Assembly (NCBI GenBank): GCA_035519535.1
Contig: DATIWF010000109.1
Location: forward strand, 1 to 64,000
Direction of reading: 5' to 3'
Origin: DATEGZ01 sp035519535
Lineage (GTDB): Bacteria; Acidobacteriota; Vicinamibacteria; Vicinamibacterales; SCN-69-37
DNA: 64,000 bases
The notes under the pieces are model-generated. The model did no database searches. It saw nothing but the letters and a program-made list of their open reading frames with translations, and had not been told where the DNA came from. A program made the translations under genes and the position numbers. This document shows positions 42,956 to 50,867 of the stretch, in pieces; position 1 is the stretch's first letter; the number at the start of each line of letters is the position of its first letter.

Positions 42956-45517
42956 CTACTTCAACCCCGTGACCTGGTAGAGGCTGAACAGGCTCCGGAT
43001 GTACACGTACGCGTAGGCCTTGCCGTCCGGCGTCAGGCGAATGTCGCCAATGTTGGCGACCCCGACGGTATCGCGCGGCGCGATTTCGTGGACGAGCGTG
43101 CGTTGGCCCGTCGCGACGTCGATCGAAAGAATCTTCGCGGGCAGCCGGCCGTTGCGCACGAAGAGCGCCCGGCCGTCGCCGCGCCAGCGAATCGCCGTGT
43201 CCTGAGGCTCGCCGCCGGCGATCGGCTGCGGGTCTCCGCCGTCCACCGGAAATCGCGCGGGCCGTCCATCGAGCGTCGCCGCGATCCACTTGCCATCGGG
43301 CGACAGCGTGTCGGAGCGGACTGCCACGCCCTCCGGCGTCACCGGGCGCGGATCGCCGCCCTTCAGATCCTGGACGTACATCCGGAAGGCCTTGCCCTCT
43401 TCGAAGCCGGCAAACAGAACACGCTCGCCGTCGGGGAACCAGCCCGCGAACGAATAGGCCTTGATGGCGCCTGGCGGCAGCGTCCTCGGCTCGCCGGGGC
43501 CCGTGGGCAGGATCGCCAGCCGGTTCTGCACGAGGTCGATCGCGAGCGCCCAGCGTCCGTCGGGCGAGAGGTACTGCGACATGCCCTTGCCGAGGCGCAC
43601 CGCCGGGGATCGATCGGTGCCTCTGAGATACGTCGCGTACCCTGCGCCGCCTCCGACGCCTTGTTCGGAGAACAGGATCTGCCGTCCGTCGGGGGAGATG
43701 TCGCTGATCCAGGAGAAGTCCATCCAGGTCAGCTCGGTTTCATCCTTCGCGCCAGACGCGAGCGCCATGATCGACGGCCGCCGGTTGCCGTGCGCGAGCA
43801 GCACGCGCCCGTCGGCGGCAATATCCTGGACGTCGAGGCTGCCGGGTGCGCTCATCACCGTGCGCACGCTGCCCGCCACGGTGGCCGCGAACACCGCGTG
43901 ATCGGTGCCCGCGGCCTTGCCGCCGCCTCCCGATGCGCTGAACCAGACCTCGTCCCCGGCGGGCGTCCAATGCACGCCGAAGATATCCTCCCAGCCGCCG
44001 GAAATCGTCGTCCTGTTGCCCTTCAGGTCGATGACCGCGACGTCGCCGCGGTTGTCGATGGCGACGGGATGTTCCGCAAATGCGATGCGATCGCCCTTCG
44101 GCGAGACGGCGAGGTCGCTCAGCCATCCGCGCGCCTGGTAGAGCACCGTGCCGATCGGGAACTCGACGCGATCGCGGCCGCCGACCGTGTGCACGACGGC
44201 CAGCGAGTCTCCGTCCGGGCCCCAGTCGGCCGACTGCACTTGTTCGAGGACCTCGCGCGGCGCGCCGCCGCCGATCGGCATGCGCGCCAGGACCGTACCC
44301 CCGCCTGGTCGATTCAGCAGCACGGCCATTTCGCCGTGCTTCGAGACCGCCTGCAGATCTGCCTGGAGGCCAATCGCGCGAGACTCCGGGCTGCCCGGCT
44401 GCGCCGAGTACAGCTCGAGCGGACCGCCTTCCCATCGGGCCGCGTAGATGATGGCCCGACCGTCCGGCCCGAACCGGGCCGTCGAGATGTCGCCGCGCCT
44501 GAAGGTCAGCGGCTCGAGAACGGGATTCGACGGAGGGCGGCCGGTCGAACGGCCGGCCGCAAAGAGCGCGGCGCCGCCGGCGGCGGCGAGCAGCGTGAGG
44601 ATCACCGGCTTGAGCCAGCGCGGGCGCTCCGTCGCCACCGGTTGTGCCGACGTCTGACTCGACGCGCCGGCCAGCGCCTCGAGATCGAACGCGATGTCTC
44701 TGGCCGACTGGAACCGCTCCTCCGGGCCCTTCTCGAGACAATGCAGGACGACCCGATCGAGCGCCGGCGGCAGCGACGCGCCCGAGGTCTCGGCCGGCGC
44801 CGGATCCGACTTGAGAATCGCGTTCATCGTCTCGACGGCCGAATCGCCCTGGAAGGCGCGACGGCCGGTGAGCATCTCGTAGAGCACGACGCCGAACGAG
44901 AAGATGTCGGATCGGTGATCGACCCGCTGCCCGCGCACTTGTTCCGGCGACATGTAGCCCACGGTACCGAGCACGGTGCCGGCGCCCGTCTCCGGCGCGT
45001 CGCGCATCAGCGCGGTCGCGGAGTCCACCGACGAGGCCTCGGTCATCTTGGCGAGGCCGAAGTCGAGGATCTTCACGCGGCCGTCGCGCGTGACGAACAC
45101 GTTGTCGGGCTTGAGGTCGCGGTGGATGATCCCTTTCTCGTGCGCGGCGGCGAGCCCGCGCGCAATCTGGACGGCGTAGTCGATCGCCTTGCGCCGCGGC
45201 AGCGGCGAATCACCGACGCGGGTGCGAAGGGTCTCGCCGTCGAGCAGCTCGGACACGACATACGGCGCACCGTCGTGCGTGCCGATGTCATAGACCGCGA
45301 CGATGTTGGCGTGGTTGAGGGCGCCGATGGCCCGCGCTTCCTGCTCGAAGCGTCGCAGCCGGTCGGCGTCGGCCGCGAAACTGGCCGGCAGCACCTTGAC
45401 CGCCACCTCGCGTCCCAGGCGCGAATCGTGGGCGCGGTACACCTCGCCCATGCCGCCCGCGCCGAGCGGCGCCACGATCTCGTACGGTCCCAGACGTGTT
45501 CCCGCGGCCAGGCTCAT
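42956..45517 (-). CDS. Membrane Ser/Thr protein kinase with WD40/TolB-like propeller
   Basis: An 853-residue PknB-type kinase with all catalytic elements: GAGGMGEVY, Lys41, HRDLKPDN (Asp134), DFG (Asp152) and SPEQVRGQ. A transmembrane helix lies at about 304-322. The extracytoplasmic 500 residues form a beta-propeller of TolB/WD40 type with repeated SPDGRxI/L blades (FGPDGRAIIYAARW, SPDGRQILFSEQG, SPDGKWIAATLDG). CATAAT lies 8 nt upstream of the ATG, suggesting a leaderless transcript. It is a paralogue of the 18024-20402 kinase with a different sensor part. Confidence 0.92.
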   Translation of the reverse strand: MSLAAGTRLGPYEIVAPLGAGGMGEVYRAHDSRLGREVAVKVLPASFAADADRLRRFEQEARAIGALNHANIVAVYDIGTHDGAPYVVSELLDGETLRTRVGDSPLPRRKAIDYAVQIARGLAAAHEKGIIHRDLKPDNVFVTRDGRVKILDFGLAKMTEASSVDSATALMRDAPETGAGTVLGTVGYMSPEQVRGQRVDHRSDIFSFGVVLYEMLTGRRAFQGDSAVETMNAILKSDPAPAETSGASLPPALDRVVLHCLEKGPEERFQSARDIAFDLEALAGASSQTSAQPVATERPRWLKPVILTLLAAAGGAALFAAGRSTGRPPSNPVLEPLTFRRGDISTARFGPDGRAIIYAARWEGGPLELYSAQPGSPESRAIGLQADLQAVSKHGEMAVLLNRPGGGTVLARMPIGGGAPREVLEQVQSADWGPDGDSLAVVHTVGGRDRVEFPIGTVLYQARGWLSDLAVSPKGDRIAFAEHPVAIDNRGDVAVIDLKGNRTTISGGWEDIFGVHWTPAGDEVWFSASGGGGKAAGTDHAVFAATVAGSVRTVMSAPGSLDVQDIAADGRVLLAHGNRRPSIMALASGAKDETELTWMDFSWISDISPDGRQILFSEQGVGGGAGYATYLRGTDRSPAVRLGKGMSQYLSPDGRWALAIDLVQNRLAILPTGPGEPRTLPPGAIKAYSFAGWFPDGERVLFAGFEEGKAFRMYVQDLKGGDPRPVTPEGVAVRSDTLSPDGKWIAATLDGRPARFPVDGGDPQPIAGGEPQDTAIRWRGDGRALFVRNGRLPAKILSIDVATGQRTLVHEIAPRDTVGVANIGDIRLTPDGKAYAYVYIRSLFSLYQVTGLK

Positions 45518-45635
45518 GGGGGTGGATTATGTCACTCTGCGCGCACCACCCGCCGGCTCGCGCCGCCGCGATCACTTCGCGGGCAGCGAGTGCACCCCTC
45601 GGCCCTGGGTCGAGATCAGTCGTTGAGCAACACGA

Positions 45636-46913
45636 TCAGGCGCCGGCGCGCGGGTGCTCGGCAAATACCTGGACGAGGTGGACGAGCGTCTCGGTCGTCT
45701 TTTCAAGCCCGCGCCGCGAGTTGAACTCGAGCCTGCTGTGGAAATTGTGTCCGCCGGTGAAGATGTTCGGACAGGGCAGCCCGCGGAACGTGAGCTTCGA
45801 GCCGTCGGTCCCGCCGCGGATGGCCTTGATTGTCGGCGTGAGGCCCGCGCGGCGCGTCGCCTCGAGCGCGAACTCGACGAGCTCGGGGTGCGCGCGCAGG
45901 ACGTCGTTCATGTTGCGGTATTGCTCTCTGACGTCGATCTCGATCCGGACGCCGGGCCGGCGAGCCGCCACCGCCTCGGCGAGATCGCGCAGGCGCCGCT
46001 CCTTCTCGTCGAGGCCGTTCACTTCGAAGTCGCGCAGGATCACCTTCAGCGTCGATGTCTCCACGTCGATGGTGCCCGCGTACGGATGGAGGAAGCCGAC
46101 GCGGCCCTCGGTCGTCTCGGGCAGCATGTCGGACGGCAGGCCGGCCACGAGATCGGCCAGCGCGTGGATAGCGTTGACCATCACGCCCTTGGCGGTGCCC
46201 GGGTGCGTGCTCCGGCCGTGGAAGGTGATCGTGGCCAGGCGCGCGCCCCACGTTTCGTGGCTGATCTCGCCGAGCGCGTCGCCGTCTACCGTGTACGCGA
46301 ACGCCGCGCCGAACGCCTCGACGTCGAAGCGATCGATGCCCACGCCGACCTCCTCGTCGGCCGTGAACCCGACGGCGATCGGCCCATGAGGCACGTCCGG
46401 GTTCGTACCGAGCAGATCGACCAGCGTCATGATGGCCGCCACCCCCGACTTGTCATCGGAGCCGAGGAGCGTGGTGCCGTCGGTCGTGATGACGTCGTCG
46501 CCGATCATCTGCGCGAGATCGGGGTGCTGGGCGGCGCGGATGACCTGCGCCGGGTCGGCCGGCAGCACGAGATCGCCGCCCTGGTAGTTGGCGTGTACGA
46601 CGGGGATCACGTCCTTGCCCGAGACGGCCGGTGACGTGTCCACGTGGGCGAGGAAGCCGATCGTTGGCACGCTCCTGCCGGCCGGCAGGTTGCCGGGAAT
46701 CCGCGCATAGACCATGCAGAACTCGCTCACCCGGACATCTGTGGCGCCAAGCGCGTCGAGCTCGCGGGCGAGGAGCCGCGCCAGGTCCCACTGCGTCGGC
46801 GTGCTGGGCACCTGCGGCTGGTCTTCCTTCGACTGGGTGTCGATCCGCACGTACCGCAAGAAGCGATCGACGACGGATTCACGCGGCGGGCGCAGGGCAG
46901 AAGGCAACGGCAT
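45636..46913 (-). CDS. pepT: Tripeptide aminopeptidase PepT (M20 family)
   Basis: A 425-residue cytoplasmic zinc exopeptidase that removes the N-terminal residue of tripeptides. Metal ligands and catalytic residues of M20B are all visible: HVDTS (His and catalytic Asp), DDKSG (bridging Asp), TADEEVG (catalytic and metal Glu), YTVDGDALGE (Asp) and the last His in GGHNFHSRLE. Length matches E. coli PepT (about 410). It follows the acetolactate-synthase-like gene with a 1-nt gap, so it is the last gene of a three-gene unit. Confidence 0.95.
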   Translation of the reverse strand: MPLPSALRPPRESVVDRFLRYVRIDTQSKEDQPQVPSTPTQWDLARLLARELDALGATDVRVSEFCMVYARIPGNLPAGRSVPTIGFLAHVDTSPAVSGKDVIPVVHANYQGGDLVLPADPAQVIRAAQHPDLAQMIGDDVITTDGTTLLGSDDKSGVAAIMTLVDLLGTNPDVPHGPIAVGFTADEEVGVGIDRFDVEAFGAAFAYTVDGDALGEISHETWGARLATITFHGRSTHPGTAKGVMVNAIHALADLVAGLPSDMLPETTEGRVGFLHPYAGTIDVETSTLKVILRDFEVNGLDEKERRLRDLAEAVAARRPGVRIEIDVREQYRNMNDVLRAHPELVEFALEATRRAGLTPTIKAIRGGTDGSKLTFRGLPCPNIFTGGHNFHSRLEFNSRRGLEKTTETLVHLVQVFAEHPRAGA

Positions 46914-46914
46914 G

Positions 46915-48522
46915 TCAGTGGGCGCGCGTCTGGGCTCGGTATTCCGACGGATCGACGACCGCGTCGATGACCACCGGCCGGTCGACTCGCGCGGCCTCGG
47001 TCAGCGCCTCGTCGAGCTCGGCCATCGTCTCGACCCGGCGCGCCCAGGCGCCGAAGGCCGCGGCCGCCGAGGCGAAGTCGACCACGCCGTAGCGCACGCC
47101 GAGCGTCGGGTAGCCGCGCCGCTCCTGCGCCACGTCGATCAGGCTCAGGCTGTCGTCGTTGAAGACCACGGTGACGAAGTGCAGGCGCTCCCGCACGCAC
47201 GTCTCGATCTCCGCCATCGTCATGCCAAAGCCGCCGTCGCCGATCGTGCAGAGCACGGGCCGATCCGGAAACTGCAGGCGCGCGGCCATCGCCGCCGGGA
47301 GCGCGTAGCTCATCGCCGAGAGGCCGTTGGATTCGAAGAACGTCAGCGGCTCGTAGGACAGCCACGCCTGCGACGTGACCATCTTCACCGAGCCGACGTC
47401 GGTGACGAAGATCGTGTGGCGCGGAAACCGCTCGCGCAGCCGCCGCGTCAGCTCGAAGCCTGAGAGCCCGCGCGGCCGTTCGGCCGGGCGCAGGACCCGT
47501 TCGAGGCGCGTGCGGAACTCGTCCCGGTCCGCCGGCGTCCACGCGAACCGGCGCGGGTCGAGGCGGCGGGCGAGCACGCCGAGCGCCTGCGACAGATCCC
47601 CCACCGCTTCGGCGGCGGGCGCGAAATCGTCCTTCGCGATCGACACCGGACCTATCGACACCATCCGCATCGTGTGGTGCCAGATCTTGTCGGACTCCAC
47701 GGGATCGAAGCCGACGCCGACGAGCAGGTCGGCGCGGCCGAGCATGTCCACGACCACCGCGTCGCCCGAGACGCCGGCGCAGACGCCGTAGAAGAGCGGG
47801 TGGTCTTCGGCCACGATGCCCTTCGCCTTCGGCGTCGCAAACACCGGCACGCCGAGCGCGTCGACGAATGCGCGGACGCCACCGGCATCGACGTGCGGAT
47901 CGACGTCGATGCCGACGATGACGACCGGCCGAGTGGCGCGGGCGATTTCTGCGGCCACCCGATCGAGCGCGTCGGGCGCCGCCTGGCGCCAGCGCGGCTC
48001 AGCGGTGCTCGGGGCGCCGTCGTCGCGTTCCTCCATCTTCGCGACGTCGCTAGGCAGCGCGATGTGGACCGGGCCCATGCGCGGCGCGAGGCTCGTTGCG
48101 ATGGCCTGCCGAACCCTCGTGGCCGTCTCGTGCCCGTCGAGCGTGATCGCGAGCTTGGTGAACGGCCGGTAGATCGCGTTGAGGTCGAGGTGCTGATGCG
48201 TGGCGATGCGGCTGTTCTTGCGCGCCAGCGTGGCGGTGATCGCGATGACCGGCGATCGATCCAGATAGGCGTTGGCGACGCCCAGCGTCATGTTGACGGC
48301 GCCCGGCCCAAGCGTGGAGACGCAGACGCCCGGCCGCCGCTGGATCTGGCCGGTGACATCGGCCATGAACGACGCCCCGGCCTCGTGGCGCGTGAGGAGG
48401 AAGGCGATCCCGGCCTTCCGCGCGGCCTCCATGAAATCGAGGATCTCGCCGCCGGGCAGACCGAACATGCGCGTGACCCCTGCGTCGCGCAGGGTCCGCG
48501 CCAGAATGTCGGCGCAGGTCAT
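46915..48522 (-). CDS. Thiamine-diphosphate enzyme, acetolactate-synthase-like
   Basis: A 535-residue ThDP-dependent enzyme of the acetolactate synthase/pyruvate oxidase superfamily. The catalytic Glu lies in TRHEAGASFMAD. The ThDP/Mg motif starts at GDGGFGMTMAEIETC and ends in VFNDDSLSL. ATHQHLDLNAIYRPFTKLAI resembles acetolactate synthase large subunits. No regulatory-subunit gene is nearby and the context (PepT, secreted kinase-like protein) is not branched-chain biosynthesis, so the physiological reaction is open. It starts 9 nt after the end of the upstream gene. Confidence 0.85.
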   Translation of the reverse strand: MTCADILARTLRDAGVTRMFGLPGGEILDFMEAARKAGIAFLLTRHEAGASFMADVTGQIQRRPGVCVSTLGPGAVNMTLGVANAYLDRSPVIAITATLARKNSRIATHQHLDLNAIYRPFTKLAITLDGHETATRVRQAIATSLAPRMGPVHIALPSDVAKMEERDDGAPSTAEPRWRQAAPDALDRVAAEIARATRPVVIVGIDVDPHVDAGGVRAFVDALGVPVFATPKAKGIVAEDHPLFYGVCAGVSGDAVVVDMLGRADLLVGVGFDPVESDKIWHHTMRMVSIGPVSIAKDDFAPAAEAVGDLSQALGVLARRLDPRRFAWTPADRDEFRTRLERVLRPAERPRGLSGFELTRRLRERFPRHTIFVTDVGSVKMVTSQAWLSYEPLTFFESNGLSAMSYALPAAMAARLQFPDRPVLCTIGDGGFGMTMAEIETCVRERLHFVTVVFNDDSLSLIDVAQERRGYPTLGVRYGVVDFASAAAAFGAWARRVETMAELDEALTEAARVDRPVVIDAVVDPSEYRAQTRAH

Positions 48523-48531
48523 GAGGTCAGG

Positions 48532-49371
48532 CTATTGACCCTTCATGAAGACGAACGCTTCGCCGTGGGCCTTGACGAGATCGTCGATGATTTGCTGCAT
48601 CCTGTCACGGCGCTCGATGATCGACTTCGTCTCGCCGCGGATCAGCCACTTGCCGAGCGCCGCCTGCAGCGACGCGTCAGTGAGGGCCTGCATGCGCGCC
48701 CACAGATCGGGGTCGGCGTGGTTCATCTGGTGGATCATGTTCTTGCCCGGCGTGAATGCGCGCGTGTGATCGATCAGGATCAGATTCCAGGCCGGATCGA
48801 CCAGCCAGTTGCCCTGGTTGGGATCCGTGTTGTTGATGAGGTTGTCGAACATCTTCGCCTTGACGATTTGCCGGCTGAAGAAGTCCGCGTATCTCGGCGG
48901 GGCCTCGGGCGCGCCGCCCTTGCTGCCCATCTCCTTGAAGCTCTTCGTCGGCGACGCCCACATCACGGCCGCGCCGCGCTCGCCCCGGTACTCGCGCTCG
49001 ACCGTCGGCGGCACCATGTTGAGCTCGAGCATCTTGTCGAGCTCGTAGGCGGCGATCTCCGACAGATAGCTCTCCCAGAAACCTTCGTACCGGCCGGGCG
49101 GAATGACCTTCCACGCGAACGCGTCGACCGGTCCGCCGGGCGCGAGCGTCGCCTTGCGCGGATGCGTGACGCCGACGGAGAGGTCGGACAGCTTCACCAC
49201 CTGCGCGGTGCGCAGGTACTGCTCGATGTCCGCGGCACGGCCCACCCACGTCTTCGCGCTCGCGGGCTCCGGCGCCGCGGGGGGAACCTGCGCGGCCAAC
49301 GGCCGCCGCGCGGGCAGGACGACACTTGAGGTGATCAACAGAAGGATGAGGACCGAGGGGCGGACTCGCAC
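48532..49371 (-). CDS. Secreted protein with HipA/FAM20-like kinase motifs
   Basis: A 279-residue exported protein (signal segment SVLILLLITSSVVLPARRPL). Kinase-like landmarks: a Lys in FAWKVIPPG, a Glu in the helix YLSEIAAYELDKMLEL, then NNTDPNQGNWLVD and LILIDHTRAF. The spacing resembles the catalytic loop (D-x4-N) and metal-binding Asp of HipA, PI4-kinase-like and FAM20C secretory kinases. A signal peptide on such a fold would mean phosphorylation outside the cytoplasm. The assignment is by motif only. It heads the unit with the ThDP enzyme and pepT. Confidence 0.5.
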   Translation of the reverse strand: MRVRPSVLILLLITSSVVLPARRPLAAQVPPAAPEPASAKTWVGRAADIEQYLRTAQVVKLSDLSVGVTHPRKATLAPGGPVDAFAWKVIPPGRYEGFWESYLSEIAAYELDKMLELNMVPPTVEREYRGERGAAVMWASPTKSFKEMGSKGGAPEAPPRYADFFSRQIVKAKMFDNLINNTDPNQGNWLVDPAWNLILIDHTRAFTPGKNMIHQMNHADPDLWARMQALTDASLQAALGKWLIRGETKSIIERRDRMQQIIDDLVKAHGEAFVFMKGQ

Positions 49372-49398
49372 ATCTGCCTCCAGCGTGCCGATAAGGTA

Positions 49399-50739
49399 TC
49401 ACCGACGCGGGCCGGCCAGCCGCCGCATCATGGCCCGCACGGTGCCGCCGGGGTCGCGCGCCATGCCCCGGCCCACCCGTCCGAGCAGGTGGGCGGCCTG
49501 CGCGGCGTTGCCATGCGTCCGTGCGAGCGCCTCCTCGATGGCCATGCGCTCGAGCGCCACGACCTCCTCACGAAGGTCCATCGTGCCGCTGGCGATCTTG
49601 TAGTGGATCGCGGACCGGCTCGACGCCGGCTCGGTCCGGACGTGCGCGCTCCGCACCAGCACCCGCGTCGGCAGGTCCGACGGCAGCAGGGTCGTGCCGG
49701 CGCGCTTGTAGACGAGCGCTTCGTAGATCACATTGCGCAGCTCCCGGATGTTGCCGGGCCAGGGATACGCGGCAAGCGCGGCCAGGGCGTCGGCGCGGAC
49801 CTCGGTGACGCGCTCCCGCCCGTGCTCCCGGGCGAACCGGTCGATGAAGTGCGCCGCAAGGTCGCGCAAGTCCTCGAGCCGCTCGCGGAGCGGGGCCAGC
49901 GGAATCGTCACGATGGCCAGCCGCTCGTACAGGTCGGCGCCGAACAACCCCGCCTCGATCAGCGGCCGGAGGTCGCGGTTGGTGGCGGCCAGCAGGCGGA
50001 AGTCCACCTCGCGCCAGACGTTCTCGCCCAGACGGCTGACAACGCGGTCTTCGAGCACCCGGAGGAGCTTGGTCTGCGTTTCGAGCGGCGTGTCGTCGAT
50101 TTCGTCGAGGAGGACCGTGCCACCCTCCGCCGCCATGAGCTGTCCGTCGTAGCGCTGCACGGCGCCCGAGAACGCGCCGCGCGCGTAGCCGAACAGCTCG
50201 GCCTCCATCAGCTCGTTGGGAATCGCCGCACAGCTGATGGGGACGAACGGCTTCTTGTGACGCGGCGACCACTCGTGCGTGAGCCGCGCCATGATCTCCT
50301 TGCCGGTGCCCGTCTCTCCGGTGAAGAGCACGGACATCGACGTCGGTGCGACGCGGGCCACCTGACGAACGACTCGCTGTGCGGCCTCGCTGTGAACGAC
50401 CAGCCGGGCATCGTGCGGCGGCGCCGGCGGCGCCACGGACAGCTCGCGAAGCCTCGCGACGAGCGACGCGGCGGCGTCCTGGTCGCCGAGCGAGATGACG
50501 TCGTAGGCGCCGCGCGCGATCGCTTCGCGGCGCCGCGCATCGCTGACGGGCCCGCGGCACACCCAGATCCACCCGTCGGCGTCGTCGGGCTCGGCGGGCA
50601 GGCGCGTGGCAGAGGCGGTGCTCCGCACGACCGGTGTCGGGCCCGCCGCGCGCCCGGCCGACGTGTCGACACCGGCCGAGCGAAGGGCGGCGCCAAGGGC
50701 GGTCGGCGCCGGAAGGCCGATCCAGCGGACCTGCATCAT
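49399..50739 (-). CDS. Sigma-54-dependent transcriptional activator (bEBP)
   Basis: A 446-residue enhancer-binding protein. The N-terminal 110 residues look like a receiver domain without a clear phosphoacceptor Asp. The AAA+ core has Walker A GETGTGKE, the sigma-54 contact loop GAFSGA (Thr of GAFTGA replaced by Ser), Walker B GGTVLLDEID, and FRLLAATNRDL. The C-terminus (LARTHGNAAQAAHLLG then GRVGRGMARDPG) begins like a Fis-type HTH but ends atypically. A 17-bp palindrome lies 8 nt upstream of its ATG and the gene is divergent from the SPFH gene at 50868. Confidence 0.9.
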   Translation of the reverse strand: MMQVRWIGLPAPTALGAALRSAGVDTSAGRAAGPTPVVRSTASATRLPAEPDDADGWIWVCRGPVSDARRREAIARGAYDVISLGDQDAAASLVARLRELSVAPPAPPHDARLVVHSEAAQRVVRQVARVAPTSMSVLFTGETGTGKEIMARLTHEWSPRHKKPFVPISCAAIPNELMEAELFGYARGAFSGAVQRYDGQLMAAEGGTVLLDEIDDTPLETQTKLLRVLEDRVVSRLGENVWREVDFRLLAATNRDLRPLIEAGLFGADLYERLAIVTIPLAPLRERLEDLRDLAAHFIDRFAREHGRERVTEVRADALAALAAYPWPGNIRELRNVIYEALVYKRAGTTLLPSDLPTRVLVRSAHVRTEPASSRSAIHYKIASGTMDLREEVVALERMAIEEALARTHGNAAQAAHLLGRVGRGMARDPGGTVRAMMRRLAGPRR

Positions 50740-50746
50740 GTCGTCA

Positions 50747-50763
50747 TTTAATCACTGATTAAA
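50747..50763. promoter_or_regulatory. 17-bp palindrome TTTAATCACTGATTAAA (candidate activator site)
   Basis: A perfect inverted repeat (TTTAATCA-C-TGATTAAA), strikingly AT-rich in GC-rich DNA, lies in the divergent gap between the sigma-54 activator and the SPFH gene. Its centre is about 100 bp upstream of the predicted sigma-54 start site, the usual distance for an enhancer. The protein that binds it is not proven; the adjacent activator is the natural candidate. Confidence 0.65.
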
Positions 50764-50829
50764 CATCAATAGAATGACGACCGCGGCGCTGGCGACCAGG
50801 AATTGGGCCGCAATCCTGCCCCTCGTGCC

Positions 50830-50845
50830 GGGTCCCGGGGTTGCA
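50830..50845 (+). promoter_or_regulatory. Candidate sigma-54 promoter of the SPFH gene
   Basis: GG (50831-50832), 10 nt, GC (50843-50844), with TTGCA at 50841-50845 matching the -12 element exactly. The -24 half (GGGTCC) matches TGGCAC at only three of six positions. Predicted start near 50856, followed by GGAG (50857-50860) and ATG 50868. GG-N10-GC is common by chance in GC-rich DNA, so confidence rests on the neighbouring activator and palindrome. Confidence 0.45.
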
Positions 50846-50867
50846 GGACCGGACGCGGAGGCGATCC

